Source of the DNA: Aquipuribacter hungaricus
GTDB taxonomy: Bacteria; Actinomycetota; Actinomycetes; Actinomycetales; JBBAYJ01
NCBI RefSeq assembly: GCF_037860755.1
Contig: NZ_JBBEOI010000008.1
Location: 1 to 48,088, forward strand
Direction: 5' to 3'
Length of the DNA stretch: 48,088 nt
The notes beneath the pieces are model-generated. The model did no database searches, was not told the DNA's origin, and saw only the letters and a list, made by a program, of their open reading frames with translations. The translations under genes were made by a program, and so were the position numbers. Numbering within the stretch: the stretch's first letter is position 1; each line of letters opens with the position of its first letter. Shown here piece by piece: positions 38,937 to 47,200 of the stretch.

Positions 38937-40433
38937 TCAGAACCGAGTGGTCGCCCGGGTGCGGTACTCGAGCGAGCGGATCAGCTGGTCACGCACCCAG
39001 TCGTCGCCCTCCACCTGTGCTGCAGCGGTCCAGCCTGCGAGGCCTGCCGGCTCAGCGTGCCGGCCGAGCAGGTCGCAGTAGAGGTCGTCGACCCGGCGGG
39101 CGGTCGCCTCGTGCGAGTCCCAGACGCCGAGGACGGCGGCGCGACGGCCCTGCGACCGGACGACGCCGACCCAGCCCTGCAGCCCGCTCGGCTCGACGTC
39201 CCGGCCGAGGACCTTCCGGTAGAGGTCGCTGACGAACGCCTCGTCGTTGCCGCCCGCCCTGAGGTAGAACTCGTGGCTGCCGAGCAGGTCGACCGGGAGG
39301 TCCTCGAGCCGCACACGCCCGCGCTCCGCCTCGGTGCGCCAGCCGACGAGCCCCACCTGGTCGACGTCGCGGCCGAATGCGAACCGGTACGCGTCGTTGA
39401 TCTCGCGGTGGCGGTACTCGGTGCTGGTCGTGATGCCGGCCGTCATGGCCGTCGGGTCGCCGCCGTCCCGCAGCACGAGCTCGGTCCAGCTCTGCAGCCC
39501 GCCGGCGTCCGGGGCCCGCCCGAGCAGGTGCGCGTAGAGGGCGGCGACGTGCGCCCTGACCGGGGCTGCCTGCGGGGGATGGATGACGGTCGTCGGCAGC
39601 GGGCGCCCGGCCGGGTCCGTGAAGACGTACCCACGAGACGCGTAGCTGTCGATGATCTGCGGCAGGGCTGCGACGGTATTCGAGCGGTTGCTCGTCACCT
39701 GCGCCTCGGGTTCCGGTGAGGCCTTGCCGTCGTGCAGCAGGACGATCGGGTGCTCGTGGGTGCTGACGGACCGCGTGACGATGGCCTGGGTGGAGGCACT
39801 GGTCGTCGTCGCCGCCTGGGCGGCGTCCTCGCCGGAGACGGTCCAGTGGGCGATCGTCAGGCCGCGGTCGCGCGTGATCTCCGAGGTGAGGGCTGTGCTG
39901 TGCCAGCCTCCGGGGCCGCGGAAGAAGCACGGCGAGACGCCGGTGACCGCGCGGATGGTGTCGGTCGTCCGCGTGATCTCGTCGATCTGCACCGCGACCG
40001 GCAGGGCATCGAACCTCCCGTACACCGCTGCCCCGGGCACGGCCTGCGGGTGCGACCAGGTGTGGTTCGCGATGACGTGGCCCTCACGGACGATCCGGCG
40101 GGCGATGTCAGGGTGAGCCTGGACCGCGGCCCCGGTCACGAAGAAGACCCCCCGCACGCCGCGGGCGCCCAGCGCGTCCAGGACGGCCGGGGTGTGCAGG
40201 GACGGACCGTCGTCGAAGGTCAGGGACACCGTCCGGGCAGAGGTCGCAGGCGACGTCACGAGCTTCTGGCCCGCGCTGGCGGGGCAGCTGCTCGCGGCAG
40301 CGCTCGCCACCGGTGCTCCGCCGGGGCCGACCGGGAGGGTCGGCGCGACGAGTGCGAGGGCGAAGGCGCCGACGGCCAGAGCCAGGACGTGCGGGCGGAG
40401 GGCATGCGGTGCGCGTCGACGGCCGGAGAGCAT
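38937..40433 (-). CDS. secreted NodB-type polysaccharide deacetylase with DUF4214 repeats
   Basis: 498 aa from the ATG at 40433; longer in-frame starts would run into the divergent gene and lack a signal. Residues 1-45 are a signal peptide (LALAVGAFALALVA core, cleavage near ASA-AA). The NodB domain has motif 1 SLTFDDGPS (Asp74-Asp75), motif 2 HTWSHP (His124, His128), motif 3 FRGPGG and motif 5 IVLLHDG. Such metalloenzymes remove acetyl groups from cell-wall or exopolysaccharide sugars. From about residue 300 there are four DUF4214-type repeats, each with LYxxxLGRxxxxxGLxxW (e.g. LYAHLLGRAPDAGGLQSW), likely carbohydrate- or wall-associated. The 185 bp between this stop and tRNA-Lys hold no gene. 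Confidence 0.92.
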   Translation of the reverse strand: MLSGRRRAPHALRPHVLALAVGAFALALVAPTLPVGPGGAPVASAAASSCPASAGQKLVTSPATSARTVSLTFDDGPSLHTPAVLDALGARGVRGVFFVTGAAVQAHPDIARRIVREGHVIANHTWSHPQAVPGAAVYGRFDALPVAVQIDEITRTTDTIRAVTGVSPCFFRGPGGWHSTALTSEITRDRGLTIAHWTVSGEDAAQAATTTSASTQAIVTRSVSTHEHPIVLLHDGKASPEPEAQVTSNRSNTVAALPQIIDSYASRGYVFTDPAGRPLPTTVIHPPQAAPVRAHVAALYAHLLGRAPDAGGLQSWTELVLRDGGDPTAMTAGITTSTEYRHREINDAYRFAFGRDVDQVGLVGWRTEAERGRVRLEDLPVDLLGSHEFYLRAGGNDEAFVSDLYRKVLGRDVEPSGLQGWVGVVRSQGRRAAVLGVWDSHEATARRVDDLYCDLLGRHAEPAGLAGWTAAAQVEGDDWVRDQLIRSLEYRTRATTRF

Positions 40434-40563
40434 GGTCTCTCGTCGGCTCCTGGCACCGGCTCGCTGAGCGACGTGAGCGCGCGTGGCCCGGATGGATGCA
40501 CGCGGTCCGTCGTGGCTGGAGGGGGCGCCTGCACCGGCGTCGGTGGACCGCGAGAATGACCTC

Positions 40564-40980
40564 GTGGGCGGCGACTGGACCGACGAGCGCAGTCGCATCG
40601 TCGCCGCCCAGGCCGCGGCCGCCGAGCGCGCTGCGGCCAAGGAGGCGGCGCAGGCGCAGGTGCTCATCGACGCCTTCGTCGCCGAGGCAGCGCGTCGAGG
40701 CATCGAGCCGCACCCGCTGCTGGCGCCCGGGAAGGACCTGCGTCGCCGTCGCTACCGCACCGGCCTCGTCGGCTGGTACCTGTCGCGGGACGAGCGCGTG
40801 GCCGTGGACACCGACGGGCGGTACTACGTGCTGCGCGCGCAGGGCACCCTGCGTGAGCGGCTGACCGGGGCGCAGGTCGAGCCGATGGACCCGCCTCTGG
40901 TGGTGGGCCGGGGCGCGCGGGACGGCGAGTCGATCGACCTGCAGCGGCTGCTGAACCGTCGGCTCGGCGACCCGGAGTGA
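40564..40980 (+). CDS. small conserved-type protein, 138 aa, unknown function
   Basis: I place the start at the GTG at 40564 (MGGDWTDERSRIVAAQ), since the preceding in-frame stretch to 40483 looks non-coding; no strong ribosome-binding site helps. Residues about 8-45 form an Ala/Glu-rich helix, followed by a beta-rich domain with RRRYRTGLVGWYLSRDERVA and DTDGRYYVL. No membrane segment or catalytic motif. It is divergent from the deacetylase, with about 130 bp between them. Confidence 0.7.
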   Translation: MGGDWTDERSRIVAAQAAAAERAAAKEAAQAQVLIDAFVAEAARRGIEPHPLLAPGKDLRRRRYRTGLVGWYLSRDERVAVDTDGRYYVLRAQGTLRERLTGAQVEPMDPPLVVGRGARDGESIDLQRLLNRRLGDPE

Positions 40981-41023
40981 CCGGTCCGTAGAGGTACGGA
41001 TCGCACGACGACGCTGGGGCCGG

Positions 41024-42118
41024 TCAGCGCACGGACGCCGGCAGCGGCTCGACCCGAGCGGCCCACGCCCGGAGCGTCGCGTCGGCCCCGGTGCGGCACG
41101 CCACGAGCGCGCAGGCGATGGCGCAGGTGGTGTCCCGGTCGCCCAGGCCGGCGACGGTGCGCCAGAACGTCGCCTCCAGGTCGTCGGCGGACTGCACCAG
41201 CGACCACAGGACGAACGGCACGGTGTCCCACGCGGACCCCTCGCGCCCGGTGCCCAGCACCGACGCGGCGTGCGCGATGCTCGCCGGGTCGTCGCCGACG
41301 GCGCCTCGCTCGACCAGGTCGACGACTGAGCGGACGCCGTCCTGGACCTTGCCGGGCGGGCAGACCGACTGGGCCGCGTCGAGCAGCACCCGCCATGACG
41401 GCAGCGGCCCGCCGCGGGAGCCGGCGAGCATCGAGGCGACGGCTGCCACCGCGGCGGCGCCGGTCCGACCTTCCTGCTGGTGATGGGTGACGGCGGCCTG
41501 CTGCGCGGCGAGCGCGCCGGCCCGGTCGGGGTCGCCGGCGTGCCAGGCGCCGACGACCGCCGCCCGCATGGCGGCGCCGTTGCCGTACGACCCGGCGCCG
41601 AACAGCGTCGCCGACTCGTGCCGCCAGTCCGCGCCGTGCCGGACCGCCCACAGCAGCTCGCGGGAGCCGTGCCCGTAGCCGCGGTCCATGTCCATGCTCC
41701 GCGCCAGGTGCTGCACGAGCGCGTCCTGCGGCAGGTCGCCGTCGTACCGCTCGAGCACCGCGACCACGCTGGCCGACTGGAGCGTGTCATCGGTCCACCG
41801 CAGGCCGCCGGCGGGCACGTCGGGCAGGCGGCGCTCCTGGATCCTGCGGGACGCCACCTCCGGGGGACCGAAGTACCGCTCGCCGTGGGCGTCGCCGATC
41901 GCGCAGCCGAGAAGAGCCTCCATCGCCCTGCCACGAGGGTCGACGACGACGGGAGCCGCGAGGCCCGGGCCACCGCGAGTGCAGGGCGCGCCGGTAGTGC
42001 CCGTCGAGTCGGTTGCGCCCGTTGCGCCCGTTGCGCCCGTTGCGCCCGTCGAGCCGGTCGCGCCGGTCGACCCGGCGCCGCGGTCACGCGCGTGGCCGGT
42101 CGTGCTGTCGTCGGTCAC
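41024..42118 (-). CDS. ADP-ribosylglycohydrolase (DraG/ARH) family protein
   Basis: 364 aa from a GTG at 42118; an internal ATG at residue 66 (MEALLGCAIGDAHGERYFG) is a possible later start. Residues 14-45 are a Gly-Ala-Thr collagen-like tract. The catalytic domain shows the DraG pattern: GCAIGDAHGE near 71-80, LRWTDDTLQS near 106-115 (metal-binding Thr-Asp-Asp), YGNGAAMR, VTHHQQEG, and GLGDRDTTCAIACALVA near the end in the second metal site. These enzymes remove ADP-ribose from proteins or small molecules. In most family members the last motif is DTD; here it is DTT, which could weaken binuclear metal binding. Confidence 0.87.
   Translation of the reverse strand: MTDDSTTGHARDRGAGSTGATGSTGATGATGATGATDSTGTTGAPCTRGGPGLAAPVVVDPRGRAMEALLGCAIGDAHGERYFGPPEVASRRIQERRLPDVPAGGLRWTDDTLQSASVVAVLERYDGDLPQDALVQHLARSMDMDRGYGHGSRELLWAVRHGADWRHESATLFGAGSYGNGAAMRAAVVGAWHAGDPDRAGALAAQQAAVTHHQQEGRTGAAAVAAVASMLAGSRGGPLPSWRVLLDAAQSVCPPGKVQDGVRSVVDLVERGAVGDDPASIAHAASVLGTGREGSAWDTVPFVLWSLVQSADDLEATFWRTVAGLGDRDTTCAIACALVACRTGADATLRAWAARVEPLPASVR
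42012..42047. repeat. 9-bp tandem repeat encoding Gly-Ala-Thr units
   Basis: Four exact copies of GTTGCGCCC, with degenerate copies on both sides (about 42003-42074). On the coding (minus) strand they give a Gly-Ala-Thr collagen-like run near the N-terminus of the ADP-ribosylglycohydrolase. The copy number is likely to vary between strains. Confidence 0.85.
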
Positions 42119-42196
42119 CGGTCGATCATGGCCGCCCGGGCCGCTGAAGGGGCTCGGCCGGAGGAGCGAACCGCTCGCGCGCCTACGCTCGCCGCC

Positions 42197-42472
42197 GTGA
42201 CGACGGAGGCAGCCGGACCGGGCGTCGCCGACCTCCTCGCCCGGCTCCCCGTCGGGCACTCCGAGGTGCGCTACCGCGGCCGCCGGTGGTCCGTGACGCG
42301 GACGGTGCAGCAGCACGGGCGCGTCGAGAAGCTGTGGGCCGAAGAGCTCGGCGGGCGGGGCGTGGTCAGCGCGAACCTGTACCGGGGGGCGACCGGCGAC
42401 CGGTTCCGGCCCTGCGAGATGCCCGCCGCGGTCGTGCTCGACTTCCTCACCGGGTGGTCGCCGACGGACTGA
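42197..42472 (+). CDS. small conserved-type protein, 91 aa
   Basis: GTG at 42197 (MTTEAAGPGVADLLARLP). The body (VRYRGRRWSVTRTVQQHGR, then LWAEELGG, VSANLY, FRPCEMPAAVVLDFLTGW) resembles a family of ~90-aa actinobacterial proteins of unknown role. I see no catalytic pattern beyond one Cys in RPCEMP. Divergent from the ADP-ribosylglycohydrolase, with about 80 bp between the starts. Confidence 0.7.
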   Translation: MTTEAAGPGVADLLARLPVGHSEVRYRGRRWSVTRTVQQHGRVEKLWAEELGGRGVVSANLYRGATGDRFRPCEMPAAVVLDFLTGWSPTD

Positions 42473-42549
42473 CTCACCGCCCGGTCGGCCCACCGACGGC
42501 GCGTGTCCTGGACGCGCCCCGCACGCCGTGCGACCGTCGGGACGTGACG

Positions 42550-42681
42550 ATGACCGACGAGGCAGCACGCCAGGGCTCGACCTGTGTCGGGTGCGGCAAC
42601 CCGGTGCCCACCGCCGGGGCCTGCGACGCCGGTTGTCCGCCGGAGCCCGCCGTGCAGGGTCCGCCCGCCACGCAGGACTGA
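42550..42681 (+). CDS. possible 43-aa zinc-knuckle peptide
   Basis: ATG at 42550 (MTDEAARQGSTCVGCGNP); a GTG at 42544 would add two residues. Four Cys in CVGCGNPVPTAGACDAGC could bind one zinc ion. No clear ribosome-binding site. Small Cys-rich peptides of this type occur in actinobacteria, but the call is weak. Confidence 0.35.
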   Translation: MTDEAARQGSTCVGCGNPVPTAGACDAGCPPEPAVQGPPATQD

Positions 42682-42826
42682 CGCCCGGGCCGAGCAGCGC
42701 CCATGCCACGGCCGCCGTGACGAGGACCGAGCTCTCCTGACGGGGCCGCAGGTGTCACCGGACGCCTGGCCGGCGACCGGCGCCGCCCTGGATTGCGGCC
42801 GCCCGTCCGCCGACGGAGGGTGAGAC

Positions 42827-44377
42827 GTGCCAGACGTCTCCGCCCGCGACCGCCCAGCGGCCGACAGCCCCGACCGCGACAGCCACGACGACGGCAGACC
42901 TGGTGGCGGCAGTCCCGGCGACGGGAGCGACGGCAGCCCCGACCCGCGCCGCTGGCGCGCGCTCGCCGTCACGCTGCTCGCGGGCTTCATCGTGCTCTTG
43001 GACGTCACCATCGTCGCCGTGGCGCTGCCGTCGCTCCAGCGGGACCTCGACGCGAGCGCCTCGCAGGTGCAGTGGGTGGTGTCCGGCTACACCCTGACCT
43101 CCGCGCTCATGCTCGTCACCGGCGGGCGGATGGGCGACGCCTGGGGTCGTAAGCGGATGTTCGTCGTCTCGCTGGCCGCGTTCGTCGCGTGCAGCGCGCT
43201 CGCCGGCCTGGCGCCCAGCGTGGAGTGGCTCGTCGCCGCCCGGCTGCTCCAGGGCGTCGCGGGCGGCGCGCTCACCCCACAGAGCAGCGGGCTCATCCAG
43301 CAGATGTTCTCGCGCGCCGAGCGGGGCCGTGCCTTCGGCATGTTCGGCGCCACGGTCGGCCTGGCCACCGCGCTCGGGCCGGTGGTCGGCGGCGGGATCC
43401 TGGCCGTGGCCTCCGGCGAGGACGGCTGGCGCTGGATCTTCTACGTCAACGTGCCCGTGGGGGTGCTCGCCCTGGTGCTGGCCATGCGGCTGCTGCCCCG
43501 CGACACCCAGCGAGGCGGGCTGCGGCTCGACGTGGTCGGCACGCTGCTGCTCGGGCTGGCGACGTTCGCGGCGCTGCTGCCCCTGGTGACCGCCGAGGAC
43601 GGCGGGCTGCATCGGCTGTGGTGGCTGTTCGCCGTGGCGGCGGTCCTCGGGGTGGCGTTCGTCCGGTGGGAGCACCGCGTCGTCGCCCGGGGCGGGGCGC
43701 CGCTGCTCGACCCGCGCCTGGTGAGCAGCACCCCCGGCTACGCGGCCGGCGTCGCGCTCATCAGCGTGTACTTCGTCGGGTTCAGCGGCGTGTTCCTCGT
43801 CCTCGCCCTGTTCTTCCAGACCGGCCTGGACTACACGCCGCTGGCCTCGGGGCTCGCTGTGACGCCGTTCTCGATCGGCGCGGCGGTGTCGGCGGTGGTC
43901 GCCGGGCGGCTGGTGGGCCGGTTCGGCCGGACGCTGACGGTGCTCGGCCTGGCCGGCGTCGCCACCGGGTTCGGGGCGACCGGTCTGCTGCTCATGCTCG
44001 CGCCGGCGTCCCAGGCGGGGTGGTGGGCGGCGCCCGCGCTGCTGCTCGCCGGGCTCGGCGGCGGGTTCGTCATCTCGCCCAACACGACCATGACCCTGTC
44101 GTCGGTGCCGGTCGAGGCGGGCGGGGTGGCCAGCGGCACCCTGCAGACCGGGCAGCGGGTCGGCGGGGCGATCGGCACCGCGCTGCTGCCCGGCGTGTTC
44201 TACCTGGTGCTCGCCGAGGACAACGCGCCGCACGCCGTCGCGGTCGCCCTCGGCGGCGCCACGGCCGTCGTCCTCGTCGCGCTCGTCGTCGCTGTCCTCG
44301 ACCGGCGGGCGGGCCGGCGCCGTGACGAGGCGACCCGGACGGAGGACGAGGAGCCGGTCGCCGCCGGGCGCGGCTGA
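42827..44377 (+). CDS. MFS exporter, DHA2 (14-TMS) family
   Basis: 516 aa, GTG start at 42827. The first ~42 residues are a polar Asp/Gly/Ser-rich tail. Membrane segments follow from LAVTLLAGFIVLLDVTIVAV. Family signs are LDVTIVAVALPSLQRDL in TM1, GGRMGDAWGRKRMF (motif A) after TM2, and the motif C-like GPVVGGGILA in TM5. The length and hydrophobic periodicity fit 14 segments, as in drug:proton antiporters of the EmrB/QacA group. The substrate cannot be read from sequence. The 3' end is duplicated outside the gene (see repeat at 44360). Confidence 0.92.
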   Translation: MPDVSARDRPAADSPDRDSHDDGRPGGGSPGDGSDGSPDPRRWRALAVTLLAGFIVLLDVTIVAVALPSLQRDLDASASQVQWVVSGYTLTSALMLVTGGRMGDAWGRKRMFVVSLAAFVACSALAGLAPSVEWLVAARLLQGVAGGALTPQSSGLIQQMFSRAERGRAFGMFGATVGLATALGPVVGGGILAVASGEDGWRWIFYVNVPVGVLALVLAMRLLPRDTQRGGLRLDVVGTLLLGLATFAALLPLVTAEDGGLHRLWWLFAVAAVLGVAFVRWEHRVVARGGAPLLDPRLVSSTPGYAAGVALISVYFVGFSGVFLVLALFFQTGLDYTPLASGLAVTPFSIGAAVSAVVAGRLVGRFGRTLTVLGLAGVATGFGATGLLLMLAPASQAGWWAAPALLLAGLGGGFVISPNTTMTLSSVPVEAGGVASGTLQTGQRVGGAIGTALLPGVFYLVLAEDNAPHAVAVALGGATAVVLVALVVAVLDRRAGRRRDEATRTEDEEPVAAGRG

Positions 44378-44423
44378 GCCTGGCCGGACCTGGATGCCGC
44401 CGGGCGCGGCTGAGCCCGGCCGG
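44360..44423. repeat. 28-bp direct repeat spanning the MFS stop codon
   Basis: 44360-44387 and 44396-44423 match at 27 of 28 bases with a 36-bp period. Each contains the last codons and a TGA. This looks like a 36-bp tandem duplication of the gene tail. Just beyond, GGGCC and GGCCC around 44437-44460 could form a bidirectional terminator hairpin between the convergent MFS and APH genes, but it lacks a T-run. Confidence 0.6.
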
Positions 44424-44462
44424 GCCCCACCAGCGGAGGGCCCACCGAGAGCGAAGGCCCGC

Positions 44463-45443
44463 TCAGCCCGGCGCGACCACCCGCAGCAGGTGCTCCGGCA
44501 AGAGCGGCGTCGGCACGCCGAGCCGGTCGGCTGGCACGTGGTCGAGCAGGCGGCGCCACGACTCGCAGCGGTGGGCTTGCGCCAGCCGCAGCGCCGCGCC
44601 GACGAGCCGGTGCAGGTGCGGCCCGCCCCACGCGTCGAGGTAGGGCGCGACCAAACGACGGACGTACGGGTCGTCGGCGGAGGGGCCGTCGGGCCACGTC
44701 CCGGTCGCCATCGCCAGCGGCACCTGGAGCACGGCGAACGGGTGCGACCAGAACGCGTCGCCGACGTCGAAGCACACCGGCCCGCGCGGGCCGCGGGCGA
44801 CGTTCCACGGGTTGAGGTCGTCGTGCTGGAACGTGCTCGGCAGCCCGGCGCCTGCCAGCTCGTCGCACCAGCCGCGGACCGCAGGCAGGCCGTCGCGCAC
44901 CGCCCGCCAGCCGTCGGCGTCCAGGTGCTGCGGGTCGCCCGGCGGCAGGGCGGCGAGCCGGTCGGCGAGGGCCTCCACCCAGCCCGGGAGCTCCTCCACC
45001 GTCAGCGACGGCAGCCCCGCCGCCCGCAGCCGGTCACCGGCCCCGGCCAGGCGCTGCTGCACCCCGGCGTGGTGGGCGAGCAGGCCGGCGAGCTCCGCCT
45101 CGGAGATGTCCCGGTCGCCGCGGGGACGCACCGCGCCGGCGTCGGGCAGCAGGAAGCGGCCGCGGGGGGCGTCGACGGCCAGCGGCGCCGGGAAGTCGTC
45201 CGGCGCCAGCGCCGCCAGGGCGGCGAGCACGGGCCCCTCGAACGCTTGGCCGGGGTTGCACTCCTTGGCCCAGACGGTGCCGGTCGTGCTGGGGTAGCGG
45301 CGCACGGCCGACCAGAACCGGGTCTTGACCTCGGTGCCGGGGCCGGTCAGCGCGGCGCCGCGGTCGGCGAGGACCTCGGCGACCCAGGCGTCGGTCTCCT
45401 GCTGCCAGGCGCGGCCCTGCCACCGGGCGAGCAGGTCCTCCAC
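44463..45443 (-). CDS. aminoglycoside-phosphotransferase (APH) fold protein
   Basis: 326 aa from the ATG at 45443. The kinase-like catalytic loop is FQHDDLNPWNVA (about 202-213: His-x-Asp with Asn five residues later), and the metal-binding segment is VCFDVGDAFW (about 218-227). These are the conserved features of APH/choline-kinase-fold phosphotransferases. The N-terminal lobe has an unusual ATP-binding region (VWAKECNPGQAFEGPVLAAL, supplying Lys and Glu). The substrate is unknown and resistance should not be assumed. It is nine bases downstream of the monooxygenase stop, so the two are co-transcribed. Confidence 0.87.
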   Translation of the reverse strand: MEDLLARWQGRAWQQETDAWVAEVLADRGAALTGPGTEVKTRFWSAVRRYPSTTGTVWAKECNPGQAFEGPVLAALAALAPDDFPAPLAVDAPRGRFLLPDAGAVRPRGDRDISEAELAGLLAHHAGVQQRLAGAGDRLRAAGLPSLTVEELPGWVEALADRLAALPPGDPQHLDADGWRAVRDGLPAVRGWCDELAGAGLPSTFQHDDLNPWNVARGPRGPVCFDVGDAFWSHPFAVLQVPLAMATGTWPDGPSADDPYVRRLVAPYLDAWGGPHLHRLVGAALRLAQAHRCESWRRLLDHVPADRLGVPTPLLPEHLLRVVAPG

Positions 45444-45452
45444 GGCGGCAGG

Positions 45453-47087
45453 CTAGGCGCGCGCCACCGACCGGGGCACCCGTACGGCGGGCCGACGGCG
45501 GGCGCCGGGGGGACCCGCGCCCTCGGGCACCAGCAGGCTGCTGCGGGGCGGGCCGACGGGCACGAGCGTCTCGTCCAGGTCGGCGCGAAGGGTGGTGAGC
45601 GCGTCGAGCAGGTAGTTCTGCCGCACCTGCCAGGGACGGCGGTCGCCCTGGCGCGGGAACGCGTGCACCGAGCGCTGCACGTACCCCGCGGCCAGGTCGA
45701 GCAGCGGTCTCGGTGACAGCCCGGGCGCGGCGACCGGCACCACGGCCGCGGCGTCGTGCCGGTCGGCCCAGCGCAGCACCTTGACGACGAGCCGGTGCGT
45801 GAGGTCGGCGCGCAGGGTCCACGAGGCGTTGGTGTAGCCGATGCAGACCGCGAAGCTCGGCACCCCGGTGACCATCGCTCCGTTCCACACGTACTGCTGC
45901 GACAGGTCGACCTCGGTGCCGTCGACCCGGGGACGCAGCCCGCCGAAGGCGCGCAGCCGCAGCCCCGTGGCCGTGACCAGCACGTCCGCCTCGACCAGCC
46001 GGCCGGACTGCGTGAGCACGCCCTCGGGCACCACGCGCTCGATCCGGTCGGTGACCATCGTCGCCCGGCCGTCCCGGACCACCCGGAACAGGTCCCCGCC
46101 GGGGCTGGAGCACAGCCGCTGGTCCCAGGGGTCGTAGGCCGGCGTGAAGTGCTCGGCGACCAGGGCGGGGTCGCCGAGCGCACGGGTCGCGAACCGGGTG
46201 AGCAGGCGGCGTGCGGCCTGGGGGCGGCGCCGGCAGTACTGGTAGAAGCCGGTGGTGGTGGCGATGTTCTTGGCCCGGACCAGCCGGTGCGCCAGGCCGG
46301 CCGGCAGCACCGCCTGCAGCCGCTGGGCGGTGCGGTCGCGGCTCGGCACAGCACCCACCCACGTGGGGGAGCGCTGGAGCATGGTGACGTGCGCGGCGGC
46401 ACCGTCGCCGCGCAGCAGGGCCGGCACCAGGGTGACCGCGGTGGCGCCCGAGCCGACGACGACCACCCGGGCGCCGGCGTGGTCGAGGTCCGCGGGCCAG
46501 GACTGCGGGTGCACGACCCGGCCGGCGAAGCTGTCGACGCCGGGCAGCTGCGGGTCGTGCGGGCTGTCGTAGTCGTAGTACCCGGCGCAGCTGTAGAGGA
46601 AGCCGCACGTCATCCGGTGCGTCGCCCCGCTGCGGGGGTCCTCGACGGTGAGGGTCCAGCGCGCGTCGGCGGTGCTGAAGTCGGCGCCGACGACCTTCGA
46701 GGAGTACCGGACGTGCTCCCCGACGCCGGTCTCGGCGGCGGTCGCGCGGATGTAGTCGAGGATCGCGGGCCCGTTGGCGAGCGCCTTGCCGTCCGGGTCG
46801 CGCCACGGCCGGAACGAGTAGCCGAGGGTCGCCATGTCGGAGTCGGAGCGGACGCCGGGGTAGCGGAACAGGTCCCACGTGCCGCCCAGGTCCTCGCGTG
46901 CCTCCAGCACCGCGTACGTCGTCCCGGGCCGCCCGGTCTGCAGCCGGTAGCCGGCCCCCACCCCCGACAGGCCCGCCCCGACGACGACCACGTCGACGTG
47001 CTCGAGCCCGCGGTCCTCGTCGCCCCCGGAGCCGTCCTCCGGGCCGGCATCCCCGTCCTGGCGCACGTCCGCGCCCCCCGTCGTCAC
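45453..47087 (-). CDS. flavin-dependent monooxygenase, FMO/Baeyer-Villiger type
   Basis: 544 aa from a GTG at 47087 (MTTGGADVRQDGDAG); an upstream in-frame extension reads into the divergent promoter and is not coding-like. FAD site VVVVGAGLSGVGAG is near residues 32-45, followed by ARED and LGGTWDLFRYPGVRSDSDM typical of FMO-like enzymes. The class fingerprint F-x-G-x3-H-x3-W-P is intact as FAGRVVHPQSWP, directly before the NADPH-binding VVVVGSGATAVTLVPAL. Such enzymes insert one oxygen into ketones or hydroxylate hydrophobic substrates using NADPH and O2. It is divergent from a short-chain dehydrogenase, a combination seen in actinobacterial ketone or lipid catabolism (mymA-type loci). Confidence 0.92.
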   Translation of the reverse strand: MTTGGADVRQDGDAGPEDGSGGDEDRGLEHVDVVVVGAGLSGVGAGYRLQTGRPGTTYAVLEAREDLGGTWDLFRYPGVRSDSDMATLGYSFRPWRDPDGKALANGPAILDYIRATAAETGVGEHVRYSSKVVGADFSTADARWTLTVEDPRSGATHRMTCGFLYSCAGYYDYDSPHDPQLPGVDSFAGRVVHPQSWPADLDHAGARVVVVGSGATAVTLVPALLRGDGAAAHVTMLQRSPTWVGAVPSRDRTAQRLQAVLPAGLAHRLVRAKNIATTTGFYQYCRRRPQAARRLLTRFATRALGDPALVAEHFTPAYDPWDQRLCSSPGGDLFRVVRDGRATMVTDRIERVVPEGVLTQSGRLVEADVLVTATGLRLRAFGGLRPRVDGTEVDLSQQYVWNGAMVTGVPSFAVCIGYTNASWTLRADLTHRLVVKVLRWADRHDAAAVVPVAAPGLSPRPLLDLAAGYVQRSVHAFPRQGDRRPWQVRQNYLLDALTTLRADLDETLVPVGPPRSSLLVPEGAGPPGARRRPAVRVPRSVARA

Positions 47088-47200
47088 CACGGCACCACGA
47101 TGCCTCCTCTGTCCGGTCGCCCGCCGCCCGGGGTGGGCGGGGCACGCCCGGGAGGGACGGGCCACGATGGGCACCCCGCCCGCCCCGAGAGGACCCGCCG

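Noticed and set aside
42755-44233. 492-codon minus-strand frame over the exporter gene
   Set aside because: Product is a low-complexity Arg/Glu/Gln/His-rich chain; the opposite strand encodes a clear MFS protein.
44463-45443. Aminoglycoside resistance gene
   Set aside because: Only the general kinase-fold motifs are present, and the family has many non-resistance substrates; no resistance-specific signature can be read.
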